The notes: generated by a model not told the origin, from the sequence alone. DNA of 64,000 nt from Streptomyces sp. TN58 (GCF_001941845.1 NZ_CP018870.1:2387001-2451000); one strand, 5' to 3'; counted from the stretch's first letter, positions 19,732 through 31,027 are shown. A program made the numbers and translations.

Positions 19732-20549
19732 GCACAGCAGCAACGGAGGCGCGAGCCATGCAGTCCCCGCCCCGACCGGACGACAACCCACCCGTCATAT
19801 CCCTGCGCGGGGCCAAGGCCTCGCTCGGTTCGCGCCCCGTGCTGCGCGGAATCGACCTCACCGTCCAGCGCGGCGAGGTCGTCGCCCTCCTCGGAGCCAA
19901 CGGCTCCGGCAAGTCCACGGCCGTCCGCGCCGTCGTCGGCCAGGTCCCGCTGTCCGACGGCTCCCTCAGCCTCTTCGGCACCGACTTCAAGCGCTTCCGC
20001 GACTGGTCGCGCATCGGCTACGTCCCTCAGCGCACCACCGCCGCCGGCGGCGTGCCGGCCACCGTCCGCGAGGTCGTCTCCTCCGGCCGGCTCGCGTGCT
20101 CCCGCTTCGGGCTCCTGCGCAGGGCCGACAAGGAGGCCATCGAACGCGCCCTGTCCCTGGTCGGCATGGACACGCACGCCGACGTCTCCGTGGACGCCCT
20201 CTCCGGCGGCCAGCACCAGCGCGTCCTCATAGCCCGGGCGCTCGCCGTCGAACCCGAACTGCTGATCATGGACGAGCCGATGGCGGGCGTGGACCTCGCC
20301 AACCAGGAGGTCCTGGCGAGCGCCCTGCGCGCGCAGGTCGCCGCCGGTGCCACCGTCCTGCTCGTCCTGCACGAGCTGGGCCCGCTGGAGCCCCTGATCG
20401 ACCGCGCCGTCGTACTGCGCGACGGCTGCGTCGTCCACGACGGCCCGCCGCCGGAGGCCGTGGGCCAGCACGCCCTGCCCGGCCACGACCACGTACACCC
20501 CCACGCGGCGCACGACGCCGAGCCCCTGCGGACGGGACTGCTGAGCTGA
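19728..20549 (+). CDS. znuC: Zinc ABC transporter ATP-binding protein
   Basis: The 273-residue ATPase has Walker A GANGSGKST (about residue 55), Q-loop (YVPQR), signature LSGGQHQR, Walker B LLIMDEP and the switch His in LVLHELG. The C-terminal tail is His-rich (GHDHVHPHAAHD), fitting zinc transport. GTG 19728 overlaps the znuA stop by 4 bp; ATG 19758, preceded by GGAGG, is an equally plausible start. Confidence 0.95.
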   Translation: MSTAATEARAMQSPPRPDDNPPVISLRGAKASLGSRPVLRGIDLTVQRGEVVALLGANGSGKSTAVRAVVGQVPLSDGSLSLFGTDFKRFRDWSRIGYVPQRTTAAGGVPATVREVVSSGRLACSRFGLLRRADKEAIERALSLVGMDTHADVSVDALSGGQHQRVLIARALAVEPELLIMDEPMAGVDLANQEVLASALRAQVAAGATVLLVLHELGPLEPLIDRAVVLRDGCVVHDGPPPEAVGQHALPGHDHVHPHAAHDAEPLRTGLLS

Positions 20550-21412
20550 TGGACATCCTCGACTACGCCTTCATGCAGCGAGCGCTGATCGCGGCAGCCC
20601 TGGTCGGCATCACGGCCCCCGCGATCGGCACCTACCTCGTCCAGCGCCGCCAGGCCCTCATGGGCGACGGCCTCGGCCACGTCGCGATGACCGGTGTCGC
20701 CCTGGGCTTCGTGCTCCAGGCCAGCCCGGTCTGGATGGCCACCCTCGTCGCCGTCGTCGGCGCCGTCGGCATGGAGCTGATCCGGGCCCGCGGCAGGACC
20801 AGCGGCGACGTCGCCCTCGCCATGCTCTTCTACGGCGGCCTCGCCGGCGGTGTGATGATCATCAACCTCGGCGGCGGCCAGACGGCCAGCCTCCTGGGCT
20901 CCATGTTCGGCTCGATCACCACGGTGGCCACCGAGGACGTGACCGCGATGGCGCTGCTGGCGGCCTTCGTCCTCGCCGTCGCGGTCGGCCTGCGAAGGCA
21001 GCTCTTCGCCGTGTGCCAGGACGAGGAGTTCGCCCGGGTCACCGGACTGCCCGTGCGTGCCCTGAACCTGCTGATCGCGGTCACGGCCGCGGTCACCGTC
21101 ACCGTCGCCATGCGCATCGTCGGCCTGCTGCTGGTCAGCGCGATGCTGGTGATCCCGGTCGCCGCGGCCCAGCGGCTCACCCGCAGCTTCGCCACCACGC
21201 TGGGGCTGGCCATGGCCATCAGCGTGACCGTGTCCCTGACCGGCACGGCTGCCACCTACTACATCAACGTGCCCTCGGGCGCGACGATCGTGCTGCTCGC
21301 CGTCGGCGTCTTCATGGTGCTGACCGCCCTCTCCGCCCCCCTGGCCCGCCGCCGGGCCAAGACCGCACCGACGGCCGAAGAGGTCTGCACGCGCGACGAC
21401 GTGAAGGTCTAG
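20549..21412 (+). CDS. znuB: Zinc ABC transporter permease
   Basis: The 287-residue membrane protein has about eight hydrophobic helices of the ABC-3 family: MDILDYAFMQRALIAAALVG at the N terminus, QALMGDGLGHVAMTGVALGF, and GLLLVSAMLVIPVAAAQRL near the end. The ATG overlaps the znuC stop by one base, so the pore subunit is translationally coupled to its ATPase. Confidence 0.95.
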   Translation: MDILDYAFMQRALIAAALVGITAPAIGTYLVQRRQALMGDGLGHVAMTGVALGFVLQASPVWMATLVAVVGAVGMELIRARGRTSGDVALAMLFYGGLAGGVMIINLGGGQTASLLGSMFGSITTVATEDVTAMALLAAFVLAVAVGLRRQLFAVCQDEEFARVTGLPVRALNLLIAVTAAVTVTVAMRIVGLLLVSAMLVIPVAAAQRLTRSFATTLGLAMAISVTVSLTGTAATYYINVPSGATIVLLAVGVFMVLTALSAPLARRRAKTAPTAEEVCTRDDVKV

Positions 21413-21464
21413 GGTCCTTCAAGGGCTGGCACAATGGCGGCAGGCCCTATACGAGGAGGAACCG

Positions 21465-21890
21465 GTGGCGACTGCGCCTGGCGAGATGAATACCGCGCCA
21501 GTACGAGGACGATCCACCCGCCAGCGGGCCGCGGTGGCGGCCGCACTGGACGAGGTGGACGAGTTCCGCAGCGCCCAGGAACTCCACGACATGCTCAAGC
21601 ACCGCGGTGACTCCGTGGGCCTGACCACCGTCTACCGCACCCTCCAGTCCCTGGCGGACGCGGGCGAGGTCGACGTCCTGCGCACCAGCGACGGCGAGTC
21701 CGTCTACCGCCGCTGCTCCACCGGCGATCACCACCACCACCTGGTCTGCCGCAAGTGCGGCAAGGCCGTCGAGGTGGAGGGCCCGGCCGTGGAGAAGTGG
21801 GCGGAGTCCATCGCCGCCGAGCACGGCTACGTGAACGTCGCACACACCGTGGAGATCTTCGGCACCTGCGCCGACTGCGCCAAGGCCTGA
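21465..21890 (+). CDS. zur: Zinc uptake regulator Zur (Fur family)
   Basis: The 141-residue Fur-family repressor has a winged-helix DNA domain (TRQRAAVAAALDEVDEFRSA, TTVYRTLQSLADAGEVDVLR), the His cluster GDHHHHLVCRKCGK and the structural zinc pairs CRKC and CADC. It begins with GTG behind GAGGAGGAACC, a good ribosome binding site, 52 bp after znuB. Placement at the end of a zinc transporter operon identifies it as Zur rather than FurA or Nur; it should shut off znuA when zinc is ample. Confidence 0.95.
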   Translation: MATAPGEMNTAPVRGRSTRQRAAVAAALDEVDEFRSAQELHDMLKHRGDSVGLTTVYRTLQSLADAGEVDVLRTSDGESVYRRCSTGDHHHHLVCRKCGKAVEVEGPAVEKWAESIAAEHGYVNVAHTVEIFGTCADCAKA

Positions 21891-21922
21891 GGGCTGGAGC
21901 CCGGCCCGGATCCGGCGGCCGG

Positions 21923-22489
21923 CTAGATCCGCTTCAGCTTTCCGTCCAGGAGCGCCCGCAGGACGTCCTGCTCGCCGGGGTCCGCGAGGCCGCGCTTGGG
22001 GAGCAGCGCCCCGCCGAGCACCCGCTTGTCTCCGGAGAAGAGCATGAACGTCGCGGGGGTCTCCGCGTAGCACGACAGCGCGCTCCACCGCAGGTGGACG
22101 GTGCCCTGCGCGGAGTCGATGGTGACGCCCCCGCCGTCGACGACCGCCCGGTACTCCCCCGACGCCGCCAGCAGCCCGCGGGTCGTTCCGGCCATGATCC
22201 GGTGGCCGAACAGCACGAAGGCCCAGCTGAAGAGGCCCACCACGCACAGCGCCACGGCCGACCCGACGTACCCGCCGCCCTGCGCCACGAGGACCGCGGC
22301 GTACCCGGGCCCCACCAGACCCGTGAGGACGAACAGCAGGCGCTGGCGGCGCCCCGCCGAGGTCCGGCCGTAGGGCCGCAGGCCCTCGGCCATGTCGGCG
22401 ACGGTCGGTGTGTAGCGGAGCTCGACCGCCCGCCCCGCCGACGCCGTCCCGTGTATCCGATACAGCGGATCCCCGCCCGTGATGTCCAT
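21923..22489 (-). CDS. Uncharacterised membrane protein (YcxB-like)
   Basis: The 188-residue protein has two central transmembrane helices (about residues 50-95: LLFVLTGLVGPGYAAVLVAQ and VALCVVGLFSWAFVLFG), flanked by soluble parts. The C-terminal part (VTIDSAQGTVHLRWSALSCY, then FMLFSGDKRVLGGALLPKRGL) resembles YcxB-like domains, which are predicted PH-like. It converges on zur and is upstream of nothing on its strand except intergenic sequence. Function is unknown. Confidence 0.75.
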   Translation of the reverse strand: MDITGGDPLYRIHGTASAGRAVELRYTPTVADMAEGLRPYGRTSAGRRQRLLFVLTGLVGPGYAAVLVAQGGGYVGSAVALCVVGLFSWAFVLFGHRIMAGTTRGLLAASGEYRAVVDGGGVTIDSAQGTVHLRWSALSCYAETPATFMLFSGDKRVLGGALLPKRGLADPGEQDVLRALLDGKLKRI

Positions 22490-22514
22490 GAGCGGGGATC
22501 CTAGGCGCAGGGCG

Positions 22515-23342
22515 TCAGGAGGCCGTACCCGGGCCCTCGGGCTGGTTGGGGACCGCGCCGCCGAAGCGGCGGTCGCGCTGGGCGTACTCCAGGCACGCAG
22601 CCCACAGGTTGCGCCGGTCGAAGTCGGGCCACAGCACGTCCTGGAAGACCATCTCGGCGTACGCGCTCTGCCAGATCAGGTAGTTGGAGGTGCGCTGCTC
22701 GCCGCTCGGGCGCAGGAACAGGTCGACGTCCGGCATGTCCGGGTAGTAGATGTACTTGGCGAAGGTCTTCTCGTTGACCTTCGACGGGTCGAGCTTGCCG
22801 GCCGCCACGTCGCGCGCGATGGCCTGCGCCGCGTCGGCGATCTCCGCACGGCCGCCGTAGTTGACGCAGAAGTACAGGGTCATGGCGTCGTTGTCGACGG
22901 TCTGCTCCTGCGCGACCTGGAGCTCCTGGACGACCGACTTCCACATCTTCGGCATGCGGCCGACCCAGCGGATGCGGATGCCCAGCTCGTTCATCTCGTC
23001 GCGGCGCCGCCGGATGACGTCGCGGTTGAAGTTCATCAGGAAGCGGACCTCTTCGGGCGAGCGCTTCCAGTTCTCCGTCGAGAAGGCGTACAGGGAGAGG
23101 TTCTTGACGCCCATCTCCAGGCAGCCCTTGAGCACGTCGAGCACGACGCCCTCGCCGACCTTGTGCCCCTCGGTGCGGGGCAGGCCGCGCTCCTTGGCCC
23201 AGCGGCCGTTGCCGTCCATGACGACGGCGACGTGGTTCGGGACCAGCTCGCCGGGGATCTTCGGCGGGACCGCACCGGAGGGGTGCGGCTCGGGAACCTT
23301 GTACTCCCGGCGAGAGCGTCCCAGAATCCCGCGTCGTGCCAT
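22515..23342 (-). CDS. uppS: Isoprenyl transferase (undecaprenyl/polyprenyl diphosphate synthase)
   Basis: The 275-residue cis-prenyltransferase adds isoprene units to make the lipid carrier for cell-wall synthesis. It has [20 protein letters not shown] (catalytic Asp, about residue 43), [34 protein letters not shown] and [20 protein letters not shown]. It lies 11 bp after recO and is almost certainly in its operon. Confidence 0.96.
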   Translation of the reverse strand: MARRGILGRSRREYKVPEPHPSGAVPPKIPGELVPNHVAVVMDGNGRWAKERGLPRTEGHKVGEGVVLDVLKGCLEMGVKNLSLYAFSTENWKRSPEEVRFLMNFNRDVIRRRRDEMNELGIRIRWVGRMPKMWKSVVQELQVAQEQTVDNDAMTLYFCVNYGGRAEIADAAQAIARDVAAGKLDPSKVNEKTFAKYIYYPDMPDVDLFLRPSGEQRTSNYLIWQSAYAEMVFQDVLWPDFDRRNLWAACLEYAQRDRRFGGAVPNQPEGPGTAS

Positions 23343-23353
23343 GTGCCCAGCTC

Positions 23354-24100
23354 CTATTTCTCGACGTATCGCAGGGAGCGTAGCCCGCGCTCCAGATGCC
23401 AGTGCAAATAGGCGGAGACCAGCCCGCTGCCCTCCCGCACGTGACGCGCCTCACACGCGTCGGCATGCCCCCAGTCGCCCGTCAGCAGGGCGCTGAGCAG
23501 GGCGATGGCCTCCGACGAGGGTACGACGCTGCCGGGCACCCGGCAGTCCCCGCATATGACCCCGCCCGCGGCGACGGAGAAGTGCCGGTTGGGGCCGTGG
23601 ATGCCGCACTTCGCGCAGTCCTCGAAGCTGGGCGCGTAGCCGTTGACGGCGAGGGAGCGCAGCAGGAAGGCGTCCAGGATGAGGTGCGGTTCGTGTTCGC
23701 CGCGGGAGAGCGTGCGCAGCGCTCCGACGAGCAGCAGGTACTGCTGTACGGAGGGCTCGCCCTCGTTCTCGGTGAACCGCTCGGCGGTCTCCAGCATGGC
23801 GGTGCCGGCGGTGTAGCGGGCGTAGTCGGTGACGATGCCGTTGCCGTACGGGGCGATGATCTCGGTCTGGGTGCAGAGCGGCAGGCTGCGGCCGACGAGT
23901 TCGCTGCCGCGGGCGAAGAACTGCACGTCGGCGTGGGAGAAAGGTTCCAGCCGGGCGCCGAACTTGGACTTCGTGCGCCGCACCCCGCGGGCGACCGCCC
24001 GCACCCGGCCGTGGCCCCGGGTCAGCAGCGTGATGATGCGGTCCGCCTCACCCAGCTTCTGGGTGCGCAGCACGATGCCGTCGTCGCGGAACAGACTCAT
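23354..24100 (-). CDS. recO: DNA repair protein RecO
   Basis: The 248-residue protein mediates RecA loading in the RecF pathway. An N-terminal OB fold ([37 protein letters not shown]) is followed by a helical domain and a zinc finger (CAKCG about 165, CGDC about 187). ATG 24100 is preceded at 6 bp by GACAAT, the same 14-mer seen before dusB, suggesting a leaderless transcript. The frame stays open upstream but in a Pro/Arg-rich shadow. Confidence 0.95.
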   Translation of the reverse strand: MSLFRDDGIVLRTQKLGEADRIITLLTRGHGRVRAVARGVRRTKSKFGARLEPFSHADVQFFARGSELVGRSLPLCTQTEIIAPYGNGIVTDYARYTAGTAMLETAERFTENEGEPSVQQYLLLVGALRTLSRGEHEPHLILDAFLLRSLAVNGYAPSFEDCAKCGIHGPNRHFSVAAGGVICGDCRVPGSVVPSSEAIALLSALLTGDWGHADACEARHVREGSGLVSAYLHWHLERGLRSLRYVEK

Positions 24101-24194
24101 GCGCCCATTGTCCCGTACGGGGAGTCCCCCGGGGACAGCGACGACCCCCGCCCGGGCGTCGCCGCGGGCGAGGGGTCGGCACCCCTTGGGAGGG

Positions 24195-25763
24195 TCAGGG
24201 GGCGGACGGCGACGGCGTGGGGTCGGCGTCGTCCGCCTTCGCGGCCGAGGGGGCGGGGGCGGCCGCCTGGGCCGGTACGGCCGCGGGGGCCTCGGGCGCG
24301 CTCGCCTCGGGCACGATGGCGTCGGCGTCGGTGCCGGAGCCGGGCGCCGTGTCGGCCTCGGCCTCGCCGAGGGCCCGGGCTCCCGCCTCCGGGGCGCCGT
24401 GGGCGTCGTCCTTCGCCAGGCCGTTGAAGATGAGGTTGAGCACGATGGCGGCCGTGGCACCGAGGGTGACACCGCTGTTGAGCAGCGAGGACAGGTCCGC
24501 GTCCATGTGCTTGCTGAAGAAGACCGGCACGGTCGCCGGGAGCAGGGCGAAGGCGAGGGAGACGCCGACGATCAGGGCGTTCTTCTCCTCCTTGAGGTCC
24601 ACCTTGCCCAGGGTCTGGATGCCGGCCAGGGCGACCATGGCGAACATGACGGTCGCGGCGCCGCCGAGGACCCCGTGCGGGACGGCCGCGACGATGGCGG
24701 CGGCCTTGGGCAGCAGCCCGAGGACGATCATGAAGACGCCTGCGGCGACGACCACGAAGCGGCTCTTCACCTTCGTCATCCGCACCAGGCCGACGTTCTC
24801 CGCGAAGGCGACGTAAGGGAAGGAGTTGAGGACGCCGCCGAGCGCGGTGGCGGCGCCGTCGGCGCGCAGGGCGCGGGCCACGGTCTCGCTGTCGACCTCC
24901 TTGCCGACGATGTCGCCGACGGCGTAGGTGTCACCGGTCGTCTCGACCATGGTGATCAGCATGACGATGAGCATCAGGACGATCGGGAACCACTCGAACT
25001 TGGGGACGCCGAAGTGGAAGGGCGTGGTGACGCCGATCCAGTCCGACTTGCCCACGTCGCCGAACTTCGCGTCGCCGAGGAGGAAGGCGACGGCGGTGCC
25101 GGCGACCAGGCCGAGGAGGATCGCGATGCTGGAGAGGAACGGCCGGCCGAGCTTCATCAGGACGAGGATGAAGAGCATCGTGCCGCCGGCGTAGGCGAAG
25201 TGCTTGGGCTCGCCGAAGTCGGGGCTGCCGAGGCCGCCGGCGGCGTCGTTGAGGCCGACGGGGATCAGGACGATGCCCAGCACGGTGATCACCGTGCCGG
25301 TGACGACGGGCGGGAAGAGCCGCATGACCGTCCGGAACGCCTTGGCGGGCAGCCAGGCGAAGGCGAAGGTGGCGATACCGGCGGTGATGACCGCGCCGTA
25401 GATGACCAGCAGGGCGGCCGTTCCGCCGCCCGCTCCGAGGCCGATGGCGATCATCGGGGACACGGCGGTGAAGGTCACGCCCTGGATCAGCGGCAGCCGC
25501 GCGCCGATCCGGCCGATGCCCCAGGCCTGGATGATCGACGCGATGCCGCAGGTGAAGAGGTCCGCGTTGATCAGGTAGACCAGTTGTTCAGGGCTCAGCT
25601 TGAGTGCGCTGCCCACGATGATCGGGACGATCACCGCGCCGGCGTAGAAGGCGAGTACGTGCTGGAAGCCGTACAGCGCGAGCTTGGGGAGGGGGAGCAC
25701 CTCGTCGACCGGGTGCGTGCTCTGCTTTCCGTCGGTGGAAAGCCGGGCGGCGACACGTGCCAT
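24195..25763 (-). CDS. Nucleobase:cation symporter-2 (uracil/xanthine permease family)
   Basis: The 522-residue membrane protein has the NCS2 layout: about 14 helices, ALYGFQHVLAFYAGAVIVPI near the N terminus, the substrate-site segment after PLIQGVTFTAVSPM, and the late motif VGLVRMTKVKSRFV. The C-terminal 80 residues are Ala/Pro/Asp-rich and look disordered. It should import uracil or a purine base. ATG 25763 is preferred over the TTG six codons upstream because AAGG lies at a suitable distance. A nested inverted repeat lies about 50-90 bp upstream. Exact substrate cannot be told. Confidence 0.9.
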   Translation of the reverse strand: MARVAARLSTDGKQSTHPVDEVLPLPKLALYGFQHVLAFYAGAVIVPIIVGSALKLSPEQLVYLINADLFTCGIASIIQAWGIGRIGARLPLIQGVTFTAVSPMIAIGLGAGGGTAALLVIYGAVITAGIATFAFAWLPAKAFRTVMRLFPPVVTGTVITVLGIVLIPVGLNDAAGGLGSPDFGEPKHFAYAGGTMLFILVLMKLGRPFLSSIAILLGLVAGTAVAFLLGDAKFGDVGKSDWIGVTTPFHFGVPKFEWFPIVLMLIVMLITMVETTGDTYAVGDIVGKEVDSETVARALRADGAATALGGVLNSFPYVAFAENVGLVRMTKVKSRFVVVAAGVFMIVLGLLPKAAAIVAAVPHGVLGGAATVMFAMVALAGIQTLGKVDLKEEKNALIVGVSLAFALLPATVPVFFSKHMDADLSSLLNSGVTLGATAAIVLNLIFNGLAKDDAHGAPEAGARALGEAEADTAPGSGTDADAIVPEASAPEAPAAVPAQAAAPAPSAAKADDADPTPSPSAP

Positions 25764-25810
25764 CTCAGCCTTGCCCTTCAAGGTAGGTAAGTGAGAGGAG
25801 ATCTGGTTAT

Positions 25811-25851
25811 CCCTGGGCGAAGTGGGTCGTTAACCCGTTGGTTCGCCAGGG
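25811..25851 (-). promoter_or_regulatory. Nested inverted repeat upstream of the permease gene
   Basis: Outer arms CCCTGGGCGAA (25811-25821) and TTCGCCAGGG (25842-25851) pair with one bulged base, and GGGT/ACCC pair inside. It lies 48-88 bp before the permease start, so it may be an operator or a leader hairpin. The remainder of 25852-26142 holds no gene I can support. Confidence 0.4.
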
Positions 25852-26142
25852 TTTTCAGTACGTTCACGTGGGTCGAAGTCCCGCTGTGCGGGGCGGCGGC
25901 TTCTCGGCGTGTGACCGGAATTGAACGCCTGTGGGTGTCCTCACAGATATCGTCGACTTCTACAAACTGTTGACCGGACCCGGCCGCAGATCTGTGGATT
26001 TCTCCAGTGGCGGCGGAGTCGGCGCAGGGGGTATGGGAGCGATCGTCCGCGGCAGGGCTGCGCCGGCCGTGTCGACGGGGACGGAACCGGCCGTGAGCTG
26101 CCACGACGCTGAGCGCGGCCCGTCGAGGCCACCCACGGGAAA

Positions 26143-26182
26143 GGCCCGTCCGGGCGCCCCTGGGGGCGGCTCCGAACGGGCC
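26143..26182. terminator. Hairpin downstream of the TerB-like gene
   Basis: GGCCCGT (26143-26149) pairs with ACGGGCC (26176-26182), with a GC-rich inner stem between them. It is about 120 bp past the stop of the TerB-like gene. Confidence 0.6.
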
Positions 26183-26301
26183 CGGAGTTGTCGACTCCGC
26201 CGTTCCCGAAGTGTTCACCAGGCGAGATTTCGCCCCTCGCGAGGCCGGATCGTTACGTCCGATCGGCCACTTCCGGACGGTTCCGGGGCGTCACGGCCCT
26301 C

Positions 26302-26997
26302 TCAGGGCGCGCGTACCGCCGACAGCAGCCGGGCCACCTCGTCCGCGCCGATCCGCAGCGCCGACCCGACGGTGGCGAGCACCTCGCGCTCGGCCGGGAT
26401 GTACGGGCCGTCGGCGAGGGCGATCCGCGCACCCTGGAGCAGGATCGACTCCCGGCCTGGGCCGGCCAGGTGCGGGGCGAGCGGCTCCAGGGCCTCGTGG
26501 AGCTCTATCGACAGCGCGGCCCCGCAGCACTCCGGGATGTCGTACAGCCCGAGCCGCCCCTCGTCCGTGGACAGCGCCTCCACGAGGGACTCCAGCTGCT
26601 CCTCGGTGCAGTCCTGGAAGCCCGCCGCCTGTACGGCCGACACCGCGGCCTCCAGGGCGCTGCGCGAGGCCGTCCCGCCCGCCGTGAGCACGGCCAGCGC
26701 CACGGTGTGCACGGCGTCCCGCAGGAGCGCGGTGAACCGGGTCGTGGTGAGGTGGTCCAGGACGCCGGTGCCGAAGCGCGCGCGGCAGCCCTGGCACTCC
26801 ACGACGGGCCCCGCCTGCCCGCGCGGCAGCAGCGGCACCCCGAGGACGGTGAACCGGCGGCGGCCGGTGCGCCTGCGGTAGTTGCGGTCCCCACCGCAGT
26901 CCGGGCAGAAGAACTCCCCGTCACCCACGGTGCTCCAGGTGGTACGGATGCCCCAGACCGTCAGCTTCCGGCCGTCCCCACCCCGAACTGGCAGCAC
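26302..26997 (-). CDS. TerB-like protein with N-terminal zinc ribbon
   Basis: The 231-residue protein has a zinc ribbon at about residues 30-75 (CPDCGG and CQGCRARF, with a basic stretch NYRRRTGRRRF between) and a helical TerB/DjlA-like domain in the C-terminal half. GTG 26997 is chosen because GGAGG lies 6 bp upstream. TerB members are linked to tellurite resistance and membrane stress, but a role here is only a guess. It stands alone between the permease and leuA. Confidence 0.75.
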   Translation of the reverse strand: MLPVRGGDGRKLTVWGIRTTWSTVGDGEFFCPDCGGDRNYRRRTGRRRFTVLGVPLLPRGQAGPVVECQGCRARFGTGVLDHLTTTRFTALLRDAVHTVALAVLTAGGTASRSALEAAVSAVQAAGFQDCTEEQLESLVEALSTDEGRLGLYDIPECCGAALSIELHEALEPLAPHLAGPGRESILLQGARIALADGPYIPAEREVLATVGSALRIGADEVARLLSAVRAP

Positions 26998-27397
26998 GTC
27001 GCACCTCCGTGGTGTCGTCCGGCAGCATCGCCGGGTTGGCGTGATGTTAGCCACATCGGTGAGGATGCGTCAGTCGTGCGACAGGACAACATGTCCCCCG
27101 CGGGGGAGTTGGCCGATCTGCACCCCCGGTTCCGCTTGGGGTCCGCCGGGGGAACGGCGGGCCGGGTCCGTGACCGGGCCGCGAGCGGGATCGGCCGGGC
27201 CGCGGCCGGGCTGCCGGCCGGTTCCGGAGCCCGGTGACCGCGGCCGATATCAGCACTGCCGGGGGTGAGGCGCTGCGTACGGATCCGGCCGCCGCGGCTC
27301 ACGCGGTCACGGCGGGCGCGGCTCCGGCCGGTATCGGGAGGGCGGCAGGAGGCCGGCAGGACGCTGGTGGCCGCCGCCGCGGAGCCCGGATACGGCG
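26998..27397. other. Gap between TerB-like gene and leuA terminator
   Basis: No gene is supported. Two short palindromes adjoin and overlap by two bases: GGACAACATGTCC (27084-27096) and CCCCCGCGGGGG (27095-27106), about 90-110 bp upstream of the TerB-like start. They could be an operator. Confidence 0.3.
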
Positions 27398-27431
27398 GAA
27401 CCCCGCCCCTCCGGACGGAGGAGCGGGGTTC
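27398..27431. terminator. Hairpin terminator of leuA
   Basis: A 15-bp stem with one mismatch (27398-27412 with 27417-27431) and GGAC loop, 13 bp past the leuA stop. Confidence 0.9.
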
Positions 27432-27443
27432 ACCTGCGAGCGG

Positions 27444-29356
<1,913 letters not shown>

Positions 29357-29427
29357 GATGGGCCGAGCCTAGCCGAGCCGCGCCGTGACGCGAGGACCTG
29401 TTTCAGTATGCAAGACCCGCACGTCCG

Positions 29428-29440
29428 ATTTGCACCAAAT
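29428..29440. promoter_or_regulatory. Inverted repeat ATTTG-CAC-CAAAT upstream of the leuA leader
   Basis: A perfect 5-3-5 inverted repeat lies 72 bp upstream of the leader peptide and 210 bp upstream of the protease gene, in an otherwise GC-rich divergent region. It may be an operator or the AT-rich part of a promoter. Confidence 0.35.
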
Positions 29441-29647
29441 GTGAGCCAAGCCTCATTCGGTCCGCCCGGGTCGGGGCGATCCCCCGAAGAGCTCCGCGTA
29501 CCGGCCGTGCGATCCCACCACCACACCCCCCGCCGCGAGGGCCCCGCACCGGCCAGGCACGTTTCTGCAACGGCAGACGTGACACAACCGAATGAATCAT
29601 GGTTGCGTCTAGTGACATCACCGTGACGCGGTGCCACATTGCCGGGC

Positions 29648-30721
29648 ATGGATGCCTCCCACACTCACCGCCACCCCGTCTTCTGCACGGTCGTGCCGCC
29701 GCACCTCCTCGACAAGGCCGCCCTCTCGGGCGACACCCGCCGCGCCGACCTCGCCCAGCGCACCCTCGAACACGACTCCCTGCTGCGCACCCGGCGCCGG
29801 GTGACCTCCGTGCGCGGGATCACGGCGACGCTCGCCGCACCGGCCGGCGACAGCCCGCGGCGGACGATCTACGACGCCCGGCACCGCACCCAGCTCCCCG
29901 GCACCAAGGTCCGCGAGGAGGGCGACCCGCTGGGCAAGGACGCCACCGTCAACCGCGCCTACGCGGGGCTCGGGGCGACCTACGAGCTGTTCCTGAAGGG
30001 CTTCGGGCGCCGCTCCATCGACGACTCCGGACTCCCCCTGGACGCCACCGTCCACTACGGGGAGGAATACAACAACGCCTTCTGGGACGGCCGGCAGATG
30101 GTCTTCGGCGACGGCGACGGCGACCTCTTCCTCGACTTCACCGTGTCGGTGGACGTCATCGGACACGAGTTGACCCACGGCGTCACCCAGTACACGGCGA
30201 ACCTGCGCTACCGCGGCCAGTCGGGCGCCCTGAACGAGTCCATGTCCGACGTCTTCGGCTCCCTGATCAAGCAGTACTCGCTGGAGCAGACGGCCGATGA
30301 GGCCGACTGGCTGATCGGCGCCGGGCTGCTCGGCCCCAACGTCACCGGGGTCGCACTGCGCTCGATGAAGGCCCCCGGCACCGCGTACGACGACGACGAG
30401 CTCGGCAAGGACCCGCAGCCGGCCACCATGGACGACTACGTCAACACCCACAGCGACAACGGCGGCGTCCACATCAACTCCGGCATCCCCAACCACGCCT
30501 TCTACATCGCGGCGACCGAGCTCGGCGGCAAGGCCTGGGAGCGTGCCGGACAGATCTGGTACGACACCCTCACCGGCGGGGACCTCACCCCGAAGGCGGA
30601 CTTCGCGGACTTCGCCCGCCTCTCGACTGCGGCCGCCGCCACCCGGTACGGGGAGGGCGGCGCGGAGCACCAGGCACTGCAGAAGGCATGGTCGGCCGTG
30701 GGCGTCCCGCTCGCGGGGTAG
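29648..30721 (+). CDS. Protealysin-type M4 metalloprotease (no signal peptide)
   Basis: The 357-residue zinc protease has the thermolysin motifs HELTH (His173, Glu174, His177), GALNESMSD (third ligand Glu197) and the later DNGGVHINSGIPNHAF with the catalytic His. The N terminus lacks a secretion signal and reads HPVFCTVVPPHLLDKAA, the short protealysin-type propeptide whose Cys/Pro-rich tip blocks the active site. It may therefore act in the cytoplasm or leave by an unusual route. ATG 29648 is chosen; CACATT lies 7 bp upstream, so it may be leaderless. The next gene encodes its probable inhibitor. Confidence 0.93.
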   Translation: MDASHTHRHPVFCTVVPPHLLDKAALSGDTRRADLAQRTLEHDSLLRTRRRVTSVRGITATLAAPAGDSPRRTIYDARHRTQLPGTKVREEGDPLGKDATVNRAYAGLGATYELFLKGFGRRSIDDSGLPLDATVHYGEEYNNAFWDGRQMVFGDGDGDLFLDFTVSVDVIGHELTHGVTQYTANLRYRGQSGALNESMSDVFGSLIKQYSLEQTADEADWLIGAGLLGPNVTGVALRSMKAPGTAYDDDELGKDPQPATMDDYVNTHSDNGGVHINSGIPNHAFYIAATELGGKAWERAGQIWYDTLTGGDLTPKADFADFARLSTAAAATRYGEGGAEHQALQKAWSAVGVPLAG

Positions 30722-30730
30722 ACAGCTCCC

Positions 30731-31000
30731 ATGCGGATTCAGGTGGTACGGACGGGCGGCTTCGCGGGCATCGAACGCCGGGCCGAGGTGGACACCTCGG
30801 GCCTGCCGGACGAGGAGGAGTGGCAGGCCCTGGCCCAGCTCGCGCTGCGGCCCGGCCCGCCGGGCGATCCGGCGGACCGGGTGCGGGACGGCTTCTCGTA
30901 CCGGATCACGGTGGACGGGCGGACGGTCTCCTGCGCCGAGCCGCGCCTGTCGGAGGCCCAGCGGGCGCTGATCTCCCGCGTCCTGAAAGAAGGTGCCTGA
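30731..31000 (+). CDS. Emfourin-like protealysin inhibitor
   Basis: The 89-residue protein starts MRIQVVRTGGFAGIERRAEV and has a central DGFSYRITVDGRTVSCAEPR, like emfourin, the small inhibitor encoded next to protealysin in bacteria. It starts 9 bp after the protease stop, so the two are co-transcribed, which fits a protease kept in check inside the cell. The family call is from recognised pattern, not alignment. Confidence 0.75.
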   Translation: MRIQVVRTGGFAGIERRAEVDTSGLPDEEEWQALAQLALRPGPPGDPADRVRDGFSYRITVDGRTVSCAEPRLSEAQRALISRVLKEGA

Positions 31001-31027
31001 GCGGCGGCCCTTTGCTTGGATGGCCCG

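Noticed and set aside
25931..26881. Forward frame starting GVLTDIVDFYKLLTGPG
   Set aside because: The first residues look protein-like, but there is no ribosome binding site and the rest is a shadow of the TerB-like gene.
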